DNA of 64,000 bases from assembly GCA_027483895.1 (NCBI GenBank), contig JAIXTP010000007.1:47880-111879 (forward strand), written 5' to 3'. Positions within the stretch are counted from its first letter, which is position 1; every line of letters starts with the position of its first letter. The translations under genes were made by a program, and so were the position numbers. The notes below the pieces were generated by a model. It was given only the letters and a program-made list of their open reading frames with translations, did no database searches and had not been told where the DNA came from. This DNA comes from Hyphomicrobiales bacterium. Lineage in GTDB: Bacteria; Pseudomonadota; Alphaproteobacteria; Rhizobiales; Beijerinckiaceae. Below, one piece after another: positions 16,952 through 25,314 of the stretch.

Positions 16952-17797
16952 TCAGCGGCGTCTCGGCGTGCCGTCCTCGATCGCGACGCGGCGCAGATCC
17001 ACGGCGCGGAGGATGTCGGCCAGCTCGCGCGCGAGCGGTTCCGGCCCGGCGGCCACGGCCGTGTGCTTGGTGGAGCGGCGATTGTAGACGGGCACGCGCC
17101 CGTCGCGCCCGATCAGCGCGCCGCCCGCTTCCGAGAGGATGACGTGCGCTGCGGCGAGGTCCCAATCATGCGCATGGGCTTCCGCCACGCCGACATCCAC
17201 GCGGCCCTCCGCGACGCGGACGAGCCGCAGGGCGAGCGAATGCGTGCGGGGCGTGCGCTCGAAGGCGCGCCCTTCCTCGAGCACGGCGTCGACGAGCGGC
17301 TTGGGCCCGACGATGCGCGAGCCGGAGAGTTCCCGGCGTGCCGAGACGCCGATGGGCGCATCGCCCAGCGTGGCGCCCGCACCGCGCACCGCGGCGTACA
17401 TTTCGTCCGTCACGGGCGCGTAGACCGCGCCCAGCACGGGAATGCCGTCCTCCACGAGGCCGATGGCGACGGTCCAGTCCGCGTCGCCGCGCGCGAAGGA
17501 GCGCGTGCCGTCGATCGGATCCACGACCCAGACATGCCGGCGCTCGAGGCGCGAGGGATCGTCGGCGGTCTCCTCCGAGAGCCAGCCGAAACCGGGTTCC
17601 GCCCGCCGCAGCCGCTCGCCGAGATAGGCGTCGACGGCGAGGTCCGCCTCGGTCACGGGAGAGCCGCCGGACTTGTAGTCGACCGAGGCCGTCGTGGTGC
17701 CGCCTTCGCGCCAATGGGCGAGCGCCATGCGGCCGCCCTCGCGCGCCGCGTCGCGGACGAGCGTGAGGAGATCGGCAAGGGCTGAGGCGGAGGTCAT
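16952..17797 (-). CDS. Inositol monophosphatase family / 3'(2'),5'-bisphosphate nucleotidase (CysQ-like)
   Basis: The product is 281 aa from the ATG at 17797. Metal-binding motifs of the family are all present: VTEADLAVD, WLSEET, VVDPIDGTRSFARG and AHDWDLAAAHVILSEAGG. Members hydrolyse inositol phosphates, PAP/PAPS or related sugar phosphates. In Hyphomicrobiales this copy is regularly the first gene of the DUF4170-DUF374-waaA-lpxK run, so a role in envelope precursor metabolism is possible. I therefore do not assign the cysQ symbol firmly. Confidence 0.85.
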   Translation of the reverse strand: MTSASALADLLTLVRDAAREGGRMALAHWREGGTTTASVDYKSGGSPVTEADLAVDAYLGERLRRAEPGFGWLSEETADDPSRLERRHVWVVDPIDGTRSFARGDADWTVAIGLVEDGIPVLGAVYAPVTDEMYAAVRGAGATLGDAPIGVSARRELSGSRIVGPKPLVDAVLEEGRAFERTPRTHSLALRLVRVAEGRVDVGVAEAHAHDWDLAAAHVILSEAGGALIGRDGRVPVYNRRSTKHTAVAAGPEPLARELADILRAVDLRRVAIEDGTPRRR

Positions 17798-17886
17798 GCT
17801 CGGTCTCGGGACGGGGCCGGAGTCGTGATTTTTTTGCGCTGCACCCGTGTAGCCGCCGCCTCCGCGAGCGGCAAGTCCGGGCAAGG

Positions 17887-18828
17887 TCAGATGCCGAGAA
17901 GGGCGTCGACCGCCAGACCGACGAATAGGATGAGACCGGCGTCGCGATTGGACTTGAAGAGGCGCAGCGCGCCCTTCGGATCCGAAAGGTCGATGGAACG
18001 GACCTGCCGAGCGAGATGCAGGGCGAAGAGCGAGAGGCCGATGAAGGAGGGAAGTCCGCCGCCCGCAAGCCCGATCGCCGCGGCGATGCAGGCGAGCGCG
18101 AGGCCGAAGAAGAGGCCGACGGCCTGTCGGGTGCGGGCGCCGAACATCCGCGTGGTCGAGCGGATGCCGGCGATGGCGTCGTCTTCGAGATCCTGCACCG
18201 CATAGATCGTGTCGTAGGCGATGGTCCAGAAGATCGCGCCCGCATAGAGCAGGATCGGCGCCGGCGCGAGCGCGCCGAAGACGGCGGCCCAGCCCATCAG
18301 CGCGCCCCAAGCGAAGGCAAGGCCGAGGACGGCCTGCGGCCACGACGTGATGCGCTTCATGAAGGGGTAGATCGCGACCGGCGCGAGGGAGGCGAAGCCG
18401 AGCAGGATCGCGTAGGCGTTCAGGCTGAGAAGCACCGCGAGGCCGGCGAGGCAGAGCAGGGCGAGAAAGACGACGCCGGCCTTCACGCTCACCGCGCCGG
18501 AGGCGATCGGGCGGTTGCGGGTGCGGGCGACCTGCCGATCGAGATCGCGGTCGATGATGTCGTTGTAGACGCAGCCCGCGCCGCGCATCGCGACGGCCCC
18601 GATCAGGAACAGGACGAGATGATCGAGGCGGGGAGGGGCGTCGGCCGCGATGCCCGCGAGAGCCGCGGACCACCAGCAGGGCAGCAGCAGAAGCCACCAG
18701 CCGATCGGCCGGTCGATGCGCGCCAGGCGCAGGAAGGGACGCCAGGAGGCGGGGGCGAGGCGATCGACCAGATTGTCGGGCGCCGCATCCGGTACGGTGC
18801 CCGAGAGGTCCGGTCCCGGAACCGTCAC
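17887..18828 (-). CDS. ubiA: 4-hydroxybenzoate polyprenyltransferase
   Basis: The product is 313 aa with about eight or nine transmembrane helices. The two Asp-rich prenyl-diphosphate/Mg motifs are NDIIDRDLD and YDTIYAVQDLEDD. I place the start at a GTG whose GTGA overlaps the stop of the upstream secreted-protein gene. UbiA attaches the polyprenyl tail to 4-hydroxybenzoate in ubiquinone synthesis at the inner membrane. Confidence 0.92.
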   Translation of the reverse strand: MTVPGPDLSGTVPDAAPDNLVDRLAPASWRPFLRLARIDRPIGWWLLLLPCWWSAALAGIAADAPPRLDHLVLFLIGAVAMRGAGCVYNDIIDRDLDRQVARTRNRPIASGAVSVKAGVVFLALLCLAGLAVLLSLNAYAILLGFASLAPVAIYPFMKRITSWPQAVLGLAFAWGALMGWAAVFGALAPAPILLYAGAIFWTIAYDTIYAVQDLEDDAIAGIRSTTRMFGARTRQAVGLFFGLALACIAAAIGLAGGGLPSFIGLSLFALHLARQVRSIDLSDPKGALRLFKSNRDAGLILFVGLAVDALLGI

Positions 18829-19280
18829 AATGCGCCTTGCGGCAGGCGGATCGGCCCGCCGATGATGTCGCCGCCGCCGAGCAGGCCCTGCTTCTTCGCG
18901 TCTTCGGCCTGCTTGCGCTGCTGGACGGCGGCGGTGCAGGCGCCCTTGCGGGTGTCTTCGATCTGCGCGTGCTGGGCCTTGAGATTCGGCAGGACGTCCG
19001 GCGGGACGTGGCACCAGTCGCCGTTGCGCTCCACCTCGGCCATGGCCGCGGCGTTCTGATCCTTGAGACGGCCGAAGATGGCGCAGGCCTGATCGGCCGT
19101 CGGCGGCTTCTTCTTGAAGCCTTCGAGCTGCTGCATCGTCTTGGCGCGGTTCTCGAACAGCTTCGCGAGCTTCTCGCACTCGTTCGCCTGTGCGGCGGCG
19201 GGCGCGGCGGACGCGATGCAAAGCGCGCCGACGATGAGCGCGCCGAACGCGGCAGGGCGGAAAACGTCGAACGGACGCAT
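18825..19280 (-). CDS. Conserved hypothetical secreted protein
   Basis: The product is 151 aa with a clear signal peptide (hydrophobic core AAFGALIVGALCIASAAPA, cleavage near AAAQA). The mature part is mostly alpha-helical and charged with four cysteines (CEKL, QACAIF, DWCHVP, KGACTAA), suggesting two disulfides in the periplasm. An AGGTG ribosome-binding site precedes the ATG. Its stop overlaps the ubiA start (GTGA). No function is recognised. Confidence 0.75.
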   Translation of the reverse strand: MRPFDVFRPAAFGALIVGALCIASAAPAAAQANECEKLAKLFENRAKTMQQLEGFKKKPPTADQACAIFGRLKDQNAAAMAEVERNGDWCHVPPDVLPNLKAQHAQIEDTRKGACTAAVQQRKQAEDAKKQGLLGGGDIIGGPIRLPQGAL

Positions 19281-19412
19281 CGGACACCTCTTTCTGCCTT
19301 CGGACGTCACATAACGCTGCGTCGCCCCGCCCGCAACCGCCCTGCACCCTTGCCGAAGACGAAGCGAGGCGGCAGGAAGGCGGAAGAACCGGATCCCGCG
19401 GGGGGAACGCCC

Positions 19413-20153
19413 TTGTCCTACGACTTCCGCACGCAGCGCCTCTTCGTCGATGCCCCGCTCGGGACGGGCGAAGTGCGGCTCGCGAAGGAGCAGACGCATT
19501 ACCTCCTGAACGTGATGCGCGGGCGGACGGGTGACCCGGTGCTGCTGTTCAACGGGCGGGACGGGGAATGGCTCGCCCGGATCGCGGCGGCGGAGAAGAA
19601 GAGCGCCGTGCTCGAACTCGTCGAGCGGACGCGCGAGCAGACCCCGCCGACGGACATGCGGCTCATCTTCGCGCCGCTGAAGCATGCCCGCCTCGACTAC
19701 ATGGTGCAAAAGGCCGTCGAGATGGGCGCGTCCCGCCTGGTGCCCGTCATCACGCAGCACACTGTCGCCCAGCGCGTGAACCGCGACCGTATGCGCGCCA
19801 ACGTGATCGAGGCCGCCGAGCAGTGCGGCGTTCTGGCGGTGCCGGACGTGGACGAGGAGATGCGGCTCGATGCGTGGCTGGCCGGCCGCGAGACCGGTCG
19901 CGTGCTGATCTTCTGCGACGAAGCCGCCGAGATCCGCGACCCGCTCGCGGCGCTGAGGGACGGACCCGCGGGGCCGACGGACGTGCTGATCGGCCCGGAG
20001 GGCGGCTTTGCCGAGGACGAGCGGGCGAGGCTCTGTGCCGCGGCGCCGGTGATCCGCATGTCGCTCGGCCCGCGCATCCTGCGCGCGGACACCGCCGCGG
20101 TGGCGGCGCTGGCGCTGGTGCAGGCCGTGCGGGGCGACTTCGCGGGCGGCTGA
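19413..20153 (+). CDS. rsmE: 16S rRNA (uracil(1498)-N(3))-methyltransferase
   Basis: The product is 246 aa from a TTG at 19413 preceded by GGGGGA. The frame has no closer ATG, and the protein then begins SYDFRTQRLFVD and has the normal family length. An N-terminal PUA-like part (KEQTHYLLNVMRGRTGDPV) is followed by a SPOUT knot with LIGPEGGFAEDE and SLGPRILRADTAAVAAL. It methylates N3 of U1498 in 16S rRNA. Confidence 0.92.
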   Translation: MSYDFRTQRLFVDAPLGTGEVRLAKEQTHYLLNVMRGRTGDPVLLFNGRDGEWLARIAAAEKKSAVLELVERTREQTPPTDMRLIFAPLKHARLDYMVQKAVEMGASRLVPVITQHTVAQRVNRDRMRANVIEAAEQCGVLAVPDVDEEMRLDAWLAGRETGRVLIFCDEAAEIRDPLAALRDGPAGPTDVLIGPEGGFAEDERARLCAAAPVIRMSLGPRILRADTAAVAALALVQAVRGDFAGG

Positions 20154-20219
20154 CAGGAACCAAGGGTCCGGACCCGCGTTGTCCGGCGCCTCGAAGAGGG
20201 GCGTCGCGACGGGACGATC

Positions 20220-21377
20220 ATGGCCGATACCTATCGTTTCGGCATCGAGGAGGAGTATTTCCTCTGCGGTGTCGAAAGCCGGAATACCCTTCGGACCATG
20301 CCGAAGGGCTTCATCGAAAAGGCACGCGGCCTTTTCGCCGCGGACATCATGCCGGAGCTGCTGCAATCGCAGATCGAGGTCGCCACCGAGCCCTCGACGG
20401 ACATGGGCCATGCGCGGGCCCGGCTGATCGAAGCCCGCCAAGGGCTGGGGGAGATCGGGCGCGCCCACGGGATCATGGTGGTCGCCGCGGGGACGCATCC
20501 CTTCGCGGCCTGGACCCGGCAGCGGACGACCGAGGCCGCGCGCTACGACCGCGTGATGCACGAATTGCAGATGGTCGGGATGCGCAACGTGATCTGCGGG
20601 CTGCATGTGCATGTCGAACTGCCCGATCCCTCGCGTCGTGTGAACGTGATGACGCGCGCCCTGCCGTGGCTGCCGCTGCTGCTCGCGCTCTCCACCTCCT
20701 CGCCGTTCTGGCAGGGGCGGCGGACGGGATTGATGGGCTACCGGCTCGCGGCCAACAGCGAATTGCCGCGTGCAGGCATCCCGGACCTGTTCTTCGATCA
20801 GGCGGATTACGACCGCTACATCCGCACGCTCGTCGCTTCGCGGACGATCCGCGACGAGAGCTATGTCTGGTGGCTGATCCGCCCCTCGATGCGGCATCCG
20901 ACGCTGGAACTGCGCGTGACCGACGTCTGCACGCGCGTCGACCATGCGATCGCGATCGCGGCGCTCTACAGGGCGCTGGTGAGGCATCTCGACCGCAATC
21001 CGGGGGTCAACGGGCGGATGACGGGGGCGTCCCGCGCGATCGTCTGCGAGAACCTTTGGCGGGCGCAGCGTTTCGGCGTGCATGCGTCCTTCGCGGACGA
21101 AGCCACGGAAAGCGCGCGGACCGCGGCCGAAACGCTCGACGACGTGCTGACGATGGTGGCGGGCGACGCCGAGGCCCTCGGCTGCCGGGCGGAAGCGGAA
21201 GCGTGCCGGGACATCCTGCGCGAAGGCACCGGCGCCGACGCGCAGCTCGAGGCGCACGCAGCGGCCGAGGCGAGGGGCTGCGACGCCAAGGCGGCGCTCG
21301 AGGCCGTGGTGGACCATCTCGCCACTGCGACGGCGGGAGTCCTGCGGACCGGTGCAGGCCGGCCCTGCGCGGCCTGA
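20220..21377 (+). CDS. Carboxylate-amine ligase / putative glutamate--cysteine ligase 2 (YbdK family)
   Basis: The product is 385 aa. GCS2-family motifs are FGIEEEYFL (7-15), SQIEVATEPS, GLHVHVELPD and LELRVTDVCTRV. This group ligates carboxylates to amines, and weak gamma-glutamylcysteine synthetase activity has been reported for YbdK. It lies 66 bp after rsmE and 85 bp before a second, structurally different GCL gene on the same strand. Its physiological substrate cannot be inferred. Confidence 0.88.
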   Translation: MADTYRFGIEEEYFLCGVESRNTLRTMPKGFIEKARGLFAADIMPELLQSQIEVATEPSTDMGHARARLIEARQGLGEIGRAHGIMVVAAGTHPFAAWTRQRTTEAARYDRVMHELQMVGMRNVICGLHVHVELPDPSRRVNVMTRALPWLPLLLALSTSSPFWQGRRTGLMGYRLAANSELPRAGIPDLFFDQADYDRYIRTLVASRTIRDESYVWWLIRPSMRHPTLELRVTDVCTRVDHAIAIAALYRALVRHLDRNPGVNGRMTGASRAIVCENLWRAQRFGVHASFADEATESARTAAETLDDVLTMVAGDAEALGCRAEAEACRDILREGTGADAQLEAHAAAEARGCDAKAALEAVVDHLATATAGVLRTGAGRPCAA

Positions 21378-21462
21378 GGATCGGCCTTGCGATTGCCATG
21401 ACGTGGCCTGAGCCTTATCTCTCGGCCTCCTCGCCCCTCGGGCGAACATTCCCGGAGTTCCG

Positions 21463-22815
21463 ATGGCCCGCGACCAATCCGACCTGACCCCGATCGAAAG
21501 CAGGGACGAACTCGTCGCCTGGATCGAAGCGGGCGAAAAGGGCGACGGGCCGTTCCTGATCGGTACCGAGCACGAGAAGGTCCCGTTCCGCACCGCCGAT
21601 CACCGCCCCGTTCCTTATGAGGGCGAAAACGGCATCCGGGCGCTGCTCGAGGGCGTGCGCAAGGAGACCGGCTGGACGCCGATCACCGATGCCGGAAACA
21701 TCATCGGCCTCGCCGACGACGTGGGCGGCGGCGCGATCTCGCTCGAACCGGGCGGGCAGTTCGAACTGTCCGGCGCGCCTCTCGCGACGCTGAACGACAC
21801 GGCCGCCGAATTCGACGCGCATATGGACATGGTCCACCGCATCGGCCGCGAGCTCGGCATGGGCTTCCTCGCCGTCGGCCTCAGCCCGATCTGGTCGCGG
21901 GCCGAGACGCCGGTGATGCCGAAGGCGCGTTACAGGATCATGTCCGCCTATATGCCGCGCGTCGGCACCATGGGCCTCGACATGATGTTCCGCACCGCCA
22001 CGGTGCAGGTGAATCTCGATTTCGCGACCGAGGCGGACATGGTGCGCAAGCTGCGCGTCGGCCTTGCGCTGCAGCCGCTCGCGACCGCGCTGTTCGCCGC
22101 ATCGCCCTTCCTCGACGGCCGGCCCACGGGCATGCTTTCGACCCGCGGCGAGATCTGGCGGAACACGGACGGCGACCGCACCGGGCTGATCCCCTTCGCC
22201 TTCGAAGACGGCATGAGCTACGAGCGCTATGTCGATTGGGCGCTCGACGTGCCGCTCTATTTCGTGAAGCGCGGCGACACCTATCACGACGTCGCCGGAG
22301 CCTCCTTCCGCGACCTGATGGCGGGCCGGCTCGACGCGATGCCGGGCGAGCGGGCGACCATCTCGGATTGGGCGAACCATCTTTCCACCCTGTTCCCGGA
22401 CGTCCGGCTGAAGCGCTACATCGAGATGCGCGGCGCCGATGCGGGCCCGCTGCCGATGATGAAGGCGCTGCCCGCCTTCTGGGTGGGGCTGCTCTACGAC
22501 GCACAGGCGCTCGACGCGGCCTGGGACCTCGTGAAGGGCTGGACCGCCGAGGACCGGCAGAAGATGCGCGACGACGTGCCGAAGGCCGGGCTCGAGGCAC
22601 AGGTCCGCGGACGCGACCTGCGGGCCGTCGCGAAAGAGGCCGTGGCGATCGCGCAAGCGGGTCTGAAGCGCCGCGGCGCGGGCGAGGAGCGTTGGCTGGC
22701 GCCCGTCGTCGCGGTGGCCGAGACCGGCCGCACGCCGGCCCATGATCTTCTGGACGCCTGGCGCGGGCCGTGGAACGGCGACCTCGGGCGGATCTTCGAC
22801 TCCGCGGTGCTCTGA
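21463..22815 (+). CDS. gshA: Glutamate--cysteine ligase (plant/alphaproteobacterial type)
   Basis: The product is 450 aa, the usual size of the plant-type enzyme. It has IGTEHEKVPF, the EPGGQFELSGAPL segment, MPKARYRIMSAYMPRVGTMGLDMMFRT and YIEMRGADAG. It makes gamma-glutamylcysteine, the first step of glutathione synthesis. gshB is not in the window. A hairpin follows the stop codon by 8 bp. Confidence 0.93.
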   Translation: MARDQSDLTPIESRDELVAWIEAGEKGDGPFLIGTEHEKVPFRTADHRPVPYEGENGIRALLEGVRKETGWTPITDAGNIIGLADDVGGGAISLEPGGQFELSGAPLATLNDTAAEFDAHMDMVHRIGRELGMGFLAVGLSPIWSRAETPVMPKARYRIMSAYMPRVGTMGLDMMFRTATVQVNLDFATEADMVRKLRVGLALQPLATALFAASPFLDGRPTGMLSTRGEIWRNTDGDRTGLIPFAFEDGMSYERYVDWALDVPLYFVKRGDTYHDVAGASFRDLMAGRLDAMPGERATISDWANHLSTLFPDVRLKRYIEMRGADAGPLPMMKALPAFWVGLLYDAQALDAAWDLVKGWTAEDRQKMRDDVPKAGLEAQVRGRDLRAVAKEAVAIAQAGLKRRGAGEERWLAPVVAVAETGRTPAHDLLDAWRGPWNGDLGRIFDSAVL

Positions 22816-22823
22816 GAAAAGAC

Positions 22824-22858
22824 CGGGCCGCGGCTTCCCGAAGGAAACGCGCGGCCCG
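22824..22858 (+). terminator. Hairpin after gshA (terminator-like, no T tract)
   Basis: A 9-bp perfect stem CGGGCCGCG (22824-22832) / CGCGGCCCG (22850-22858), with a small inner TTCC/GGAA pairing in the loop, lies 8 bp past the gshA stop. The bases after it are not T-rich, so it may stabilise the 3' end or assist rather than act as a classical terminator. Confidence 0.45.
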
Positions 22859-23088
22859 CATTCGTCCGAGGGAGGAGCCGGGACGCGCTCGTTCTGGCTC
22901 CGATGAGGCCCGAGCGACAGGGGACCCCGGGGCGACCCTCCCGATCCGGGCCCGTCGCCCCGGGATCGCGGCTTCCGCTTACGAAGGATTCACCAAGCCG
23001 GCGCGCGAGCGCCGCGGAGCGGGCCCGCGTTAAGGACTCGGAAGGGGAGGAAGACCGAGGGTGAGGCATCGATCGCGGAGCTGATACG

Positions 23089-23271
23089 ATGCGTTTGTTG
23101 GCCAGAAAGATATTGCGGGCTCCCGGATCCCACGATCTGGTGCACCACGCCCTTCAGTCCATGTTTCTGGCGCTCGTTCTCGGCGCGGCCGTCGTGGGCA
23201 CGACCGCCGTCGTGACGCAGAATCTCAAGACCTATCTCGCGTCGTCGCTGCCGCACGGCCTCCGCGACTGA
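23089..23271 (+). CDS. Small membrane protein resembling a degenerate Flp pilin
   Basis: The product is 60 aa, with a GGAG site 8 bp before the ATG. A short basic N-terminus is followed by SHDLVHHALQ and one hydrophobic helix (about 24-45), then QNLKTYLASS. The layout parallels Flp prepilins of the QDLIEYALL type, but the processing-site Gly is one residue off and the Glu-Tyr pair is His-His. No Tad pilus genes are nearby. It could be an unprocessed Flp relative or an unrelated small membrane protein. The 273-bp stretch before it shows only the gshA hairpin. Confidence 0.5.
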   Translation: MRLLARKILRAPGSHDLVHHALQSMFLALVLGAAVVGTTAVVTQNLKTYLASSLPHGLRD

Positions 23272-23274
23272 CGA

Positions 23275-23916
23275 TCAGGCTCCGCCCATCATCCGCGTGA
23301 AGATCGACTGAAGATTCCGCAGGTGCTCCTGCTGCGCCTCGCGGCTCGTATGCATCAGTTCCGCGAGCGCATCGACGTTCTGCTCGATGGGCGATTTCTC
23401 GGGTTCGGGCTCCGGCTCGGGTTCAGGCCGGTCCGGCGTGATGCCGAGCATGGCGTTGATCATGCCGCCGATCGCCTCGCCGCTTTCCTCCGCCGCCTTG
23501 CTGGTCTTCGCGTCGCGCGCCCGGCGGGCGGCGTCCGGATAGAAGGCCTTGAGCATGTCCTCGGCCCGGCCGCGGGCGAGCGAGGCCGCGAGGGCTTCGG
23601 CCACCGCGGGCATCATCCGCGTGACGACGGCCGAGCTGAGGCCCGCGAAACCGGCGGTCTGCTCGGCGATCCGGTCGGCGAGGGCCTTGGAGCCGAAGAA
23701 GAGCTGCAGCGGATCCTGCGGGCGCTGCGCGGCGGGCACGAACATCGCCATGAAATCGGCGGGCGTGGGTGCGCGGCGTTGCATCGCGAGCGCGAAGGCG
23801 GGCATCATCGCGGCCATCGCCTTCATCGCCTGATCGGGGCTGATGCCGAAGCGCGAGGCGTATTCCGCGAAGGGATCGGTGCCTCGCGGCGCCAGGAAGT
23901 CGAAGAAATTGACCAT
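23275..23916 (-). CDS. DUF937-like protein
   Basis: The product is 213 aa. Residues about 75-115 (FGSKALADRIAEQTAGFAG then LSSAVVTRMMPAVAEAL) resemble the DUF937/YidB repeat pattern. Upstream are Met/Ala-rich helices, and downstream is a charged linker with a Pro-Glu dipeptide run (about 162-172) leading to a C-terminal helix. There is no signal peptide or membrane span. The function is unknown. It converges with the Flp-like gene, 3 bp apart. Confidence 0.65.
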   Translation of the reverse strand: MVNFFDFLAPRGTDPFAEYASRFGISPDQAMKAMAAMMPAFALAMQRRAPTPADFMAMFVPAAQRPQDPLQLFFGSKALADRIAEQTAGFAGLSSAVVTRMMPAVAEALAASLARGRAEDMLKAFYPDAARRARDAKTSKAAEESGEAIGGMINAMLGITPDRPEPEPEPEPEKSPIEQNVDALAELMHTSREAQQEHLRNLQSIFTRMMGGA

Positions 23917-23943
23917 GGGACCCCCGAATCTCCTGCGCTCACT

Positions 23944-25314
23944 TTAGGCCGGGGCGTCTTCGGCCGCCATGTCCTCGGCTCTCCGTCTTTTCGGGAGTGC
24001 GCCGATGACCCGATAGGCGGCCCAGATGCCGAAGATCCCGAACAGCACGGCGCCGATGCCCTGACCCATCAACGCGCCTTCCGCGCCCGCCGTTCGGGCG
24101 CCGTACCAGGCGAAGGGCACGGTGCCGATCGTGGCCTTGCCCCAGTTGAACGCCGTGGCGAGCACGGGCGCACCGAGATTGTTGAAGGCGGCGTTGGCGA
24201 CGAAGAGCGCGCCGTGAAAGGCCCATGTGCCCGCGACCGCCGTGCAGAAGAAGCGGACGAGGTCCGCGGTGCCGCCCTCGGCGCGGAAGGCGAGGACGAT
24301 CGCGTCCTGCGCGAGCCAGAGGACCGGCCAAGCGAGCAGGATGACGCCCGCGCCGAAGACGAGGCCGCAATCGAGCGTGGTCTTCACGCGGTCGAAGAGG
24401 CGCGCGCCGAGATTCTGGCCGAAGACGGGGCCGATCGCGCCCGAAAGCGCGAAAAGAGCCCCGAAGGCGACCGGGACGAGCCGCGTGATGACGGCATTGG
24501 CCGCGACCGCATCGTCGCCGAAGGGCGCGATCAAGGCCGTCATGAAGCCGTTGGCGATCGGGGTCGCGATATTGGTGAGGACGGCGGGGATCGCGACCGC
24601 GAAAAGGGGACGGATGTCCTGAACGACGAAGAGGGCCACGGGGCGTGCCGCGAGATCGTGCACGCGGACGGTGCCGTGCGCGCCGACGACGACGAAGACG
24701 AGCCGGGAGAGAACGGTGGCCCAAGCCGCGCCGTCCGTCCCCAGCGCGAGACCGAAGATCAGAAGCGGATCGACCACCGCCGTCGCGATCCCGCCCGCGA
24801 GCGTGACGTACATGCTGCGCTTGGCGTCGCCCGCCGCGCGGAGGATGCCGGCATAGGTCATCCCGACGGCCATCAGCACGTTGGAGGGAAGCGAGATGAG
24901 CAGGAACCGCCGCGCCGTCTCCTTCGCTTCGCCCGTCGCGCCGAGCAGATCGAGGATCCGGTCGACGTCCGCCATCATCGCGAGCGCGACGACGCCCGAA
25001 AGCACCGCGGAAATGACCAGCGAGGAAGCGGCGAGCCGCCGGGCTCTTTCGCGCTCGCGTGCGCCCAGAGCGCGGGAGACGAGTGCGCCGACGGCGATCA
25101 TGAAGCCGATATTGGCGGAGGTCGCGAGGAAGAGCGCGGTGGTCGCGCAGCCCACGCCCGCGGTGAGGTTCACGTCCCCGAACCACGAGACGTAGAGGAG
25201 GGAAAGCAGGTCGACCACGAAGATCGCGATCAGCCCGACGGTGCCGGTGAGCGACATGACGGCGACGTGGCGCATGACCGAGCCGGTCGTGAAGACCCCG
25301 GGGGAATGCGTCAT
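23944..25314 (-). CDS. MATE family efflux transporter
   Basis: The product is 456 aa with about 12 transmembrane helices in two halves. MATE landmarks include the first-helix segment SLTGTVGLIAIFVVDLLS, ALGARERERARRLAASSLV, AGILRAAGDAKRSMYVTLAGG and the second-half GAIGPVFGQNLGARLFDRV. It would export cationic or organic compounds by Na+ or H+ antiport. The start overlaps the end of the Kef-type gene (ATGA), so the two transporters are translationally coupled. Confidence 0.92.
   Translation of the reverse strand: MTHSPGVFTTGSVMRHVAVMSLTGTVGLIAIFVVDLLSLLYVSWFGDVNLTAGVGCATTALFLATSANIGFMIAVGALVSRALGARERERARRLAASSLVISAVLSGVVALAMMADVDRILDLLGATGEAKETARRFLLISLPSNVLMAVGMTYAGILRAAGDAKRSMYVTLAGGIATAVVDPLLIFGLALGTDGAAWATVLSRLVFVVVGAHGTVRVHDLAARPVALFVVQDIRPLFAVAIPAVLTNIATPIANGFMTALIAPFGDDAVAANAVITRLVPVAFGALFALSGAIGPVFGQNLGARLFDRVKTTLDCGLVFGAGVILLAWPVLWLAQDAIVLAFRAEGGTADLVRFFCTAVAGTWAFHGALFVANAAFNNLGAPVLATAFNWGKATIGTVPFAWYGARTAGAEGALMGQGIGAVLFGIFGIWAAYRVIGALPKRRRAEDMAAEDAPA

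Noticed and set aside
17825..17836. A run of seven T between the CysQ-like gene and ubiA, possibly a terminator.
   Set aside because: Both neighbouring genes read leftwards, so the run would be A in their transcripts, and no stable stem precedes it on the plus strand.
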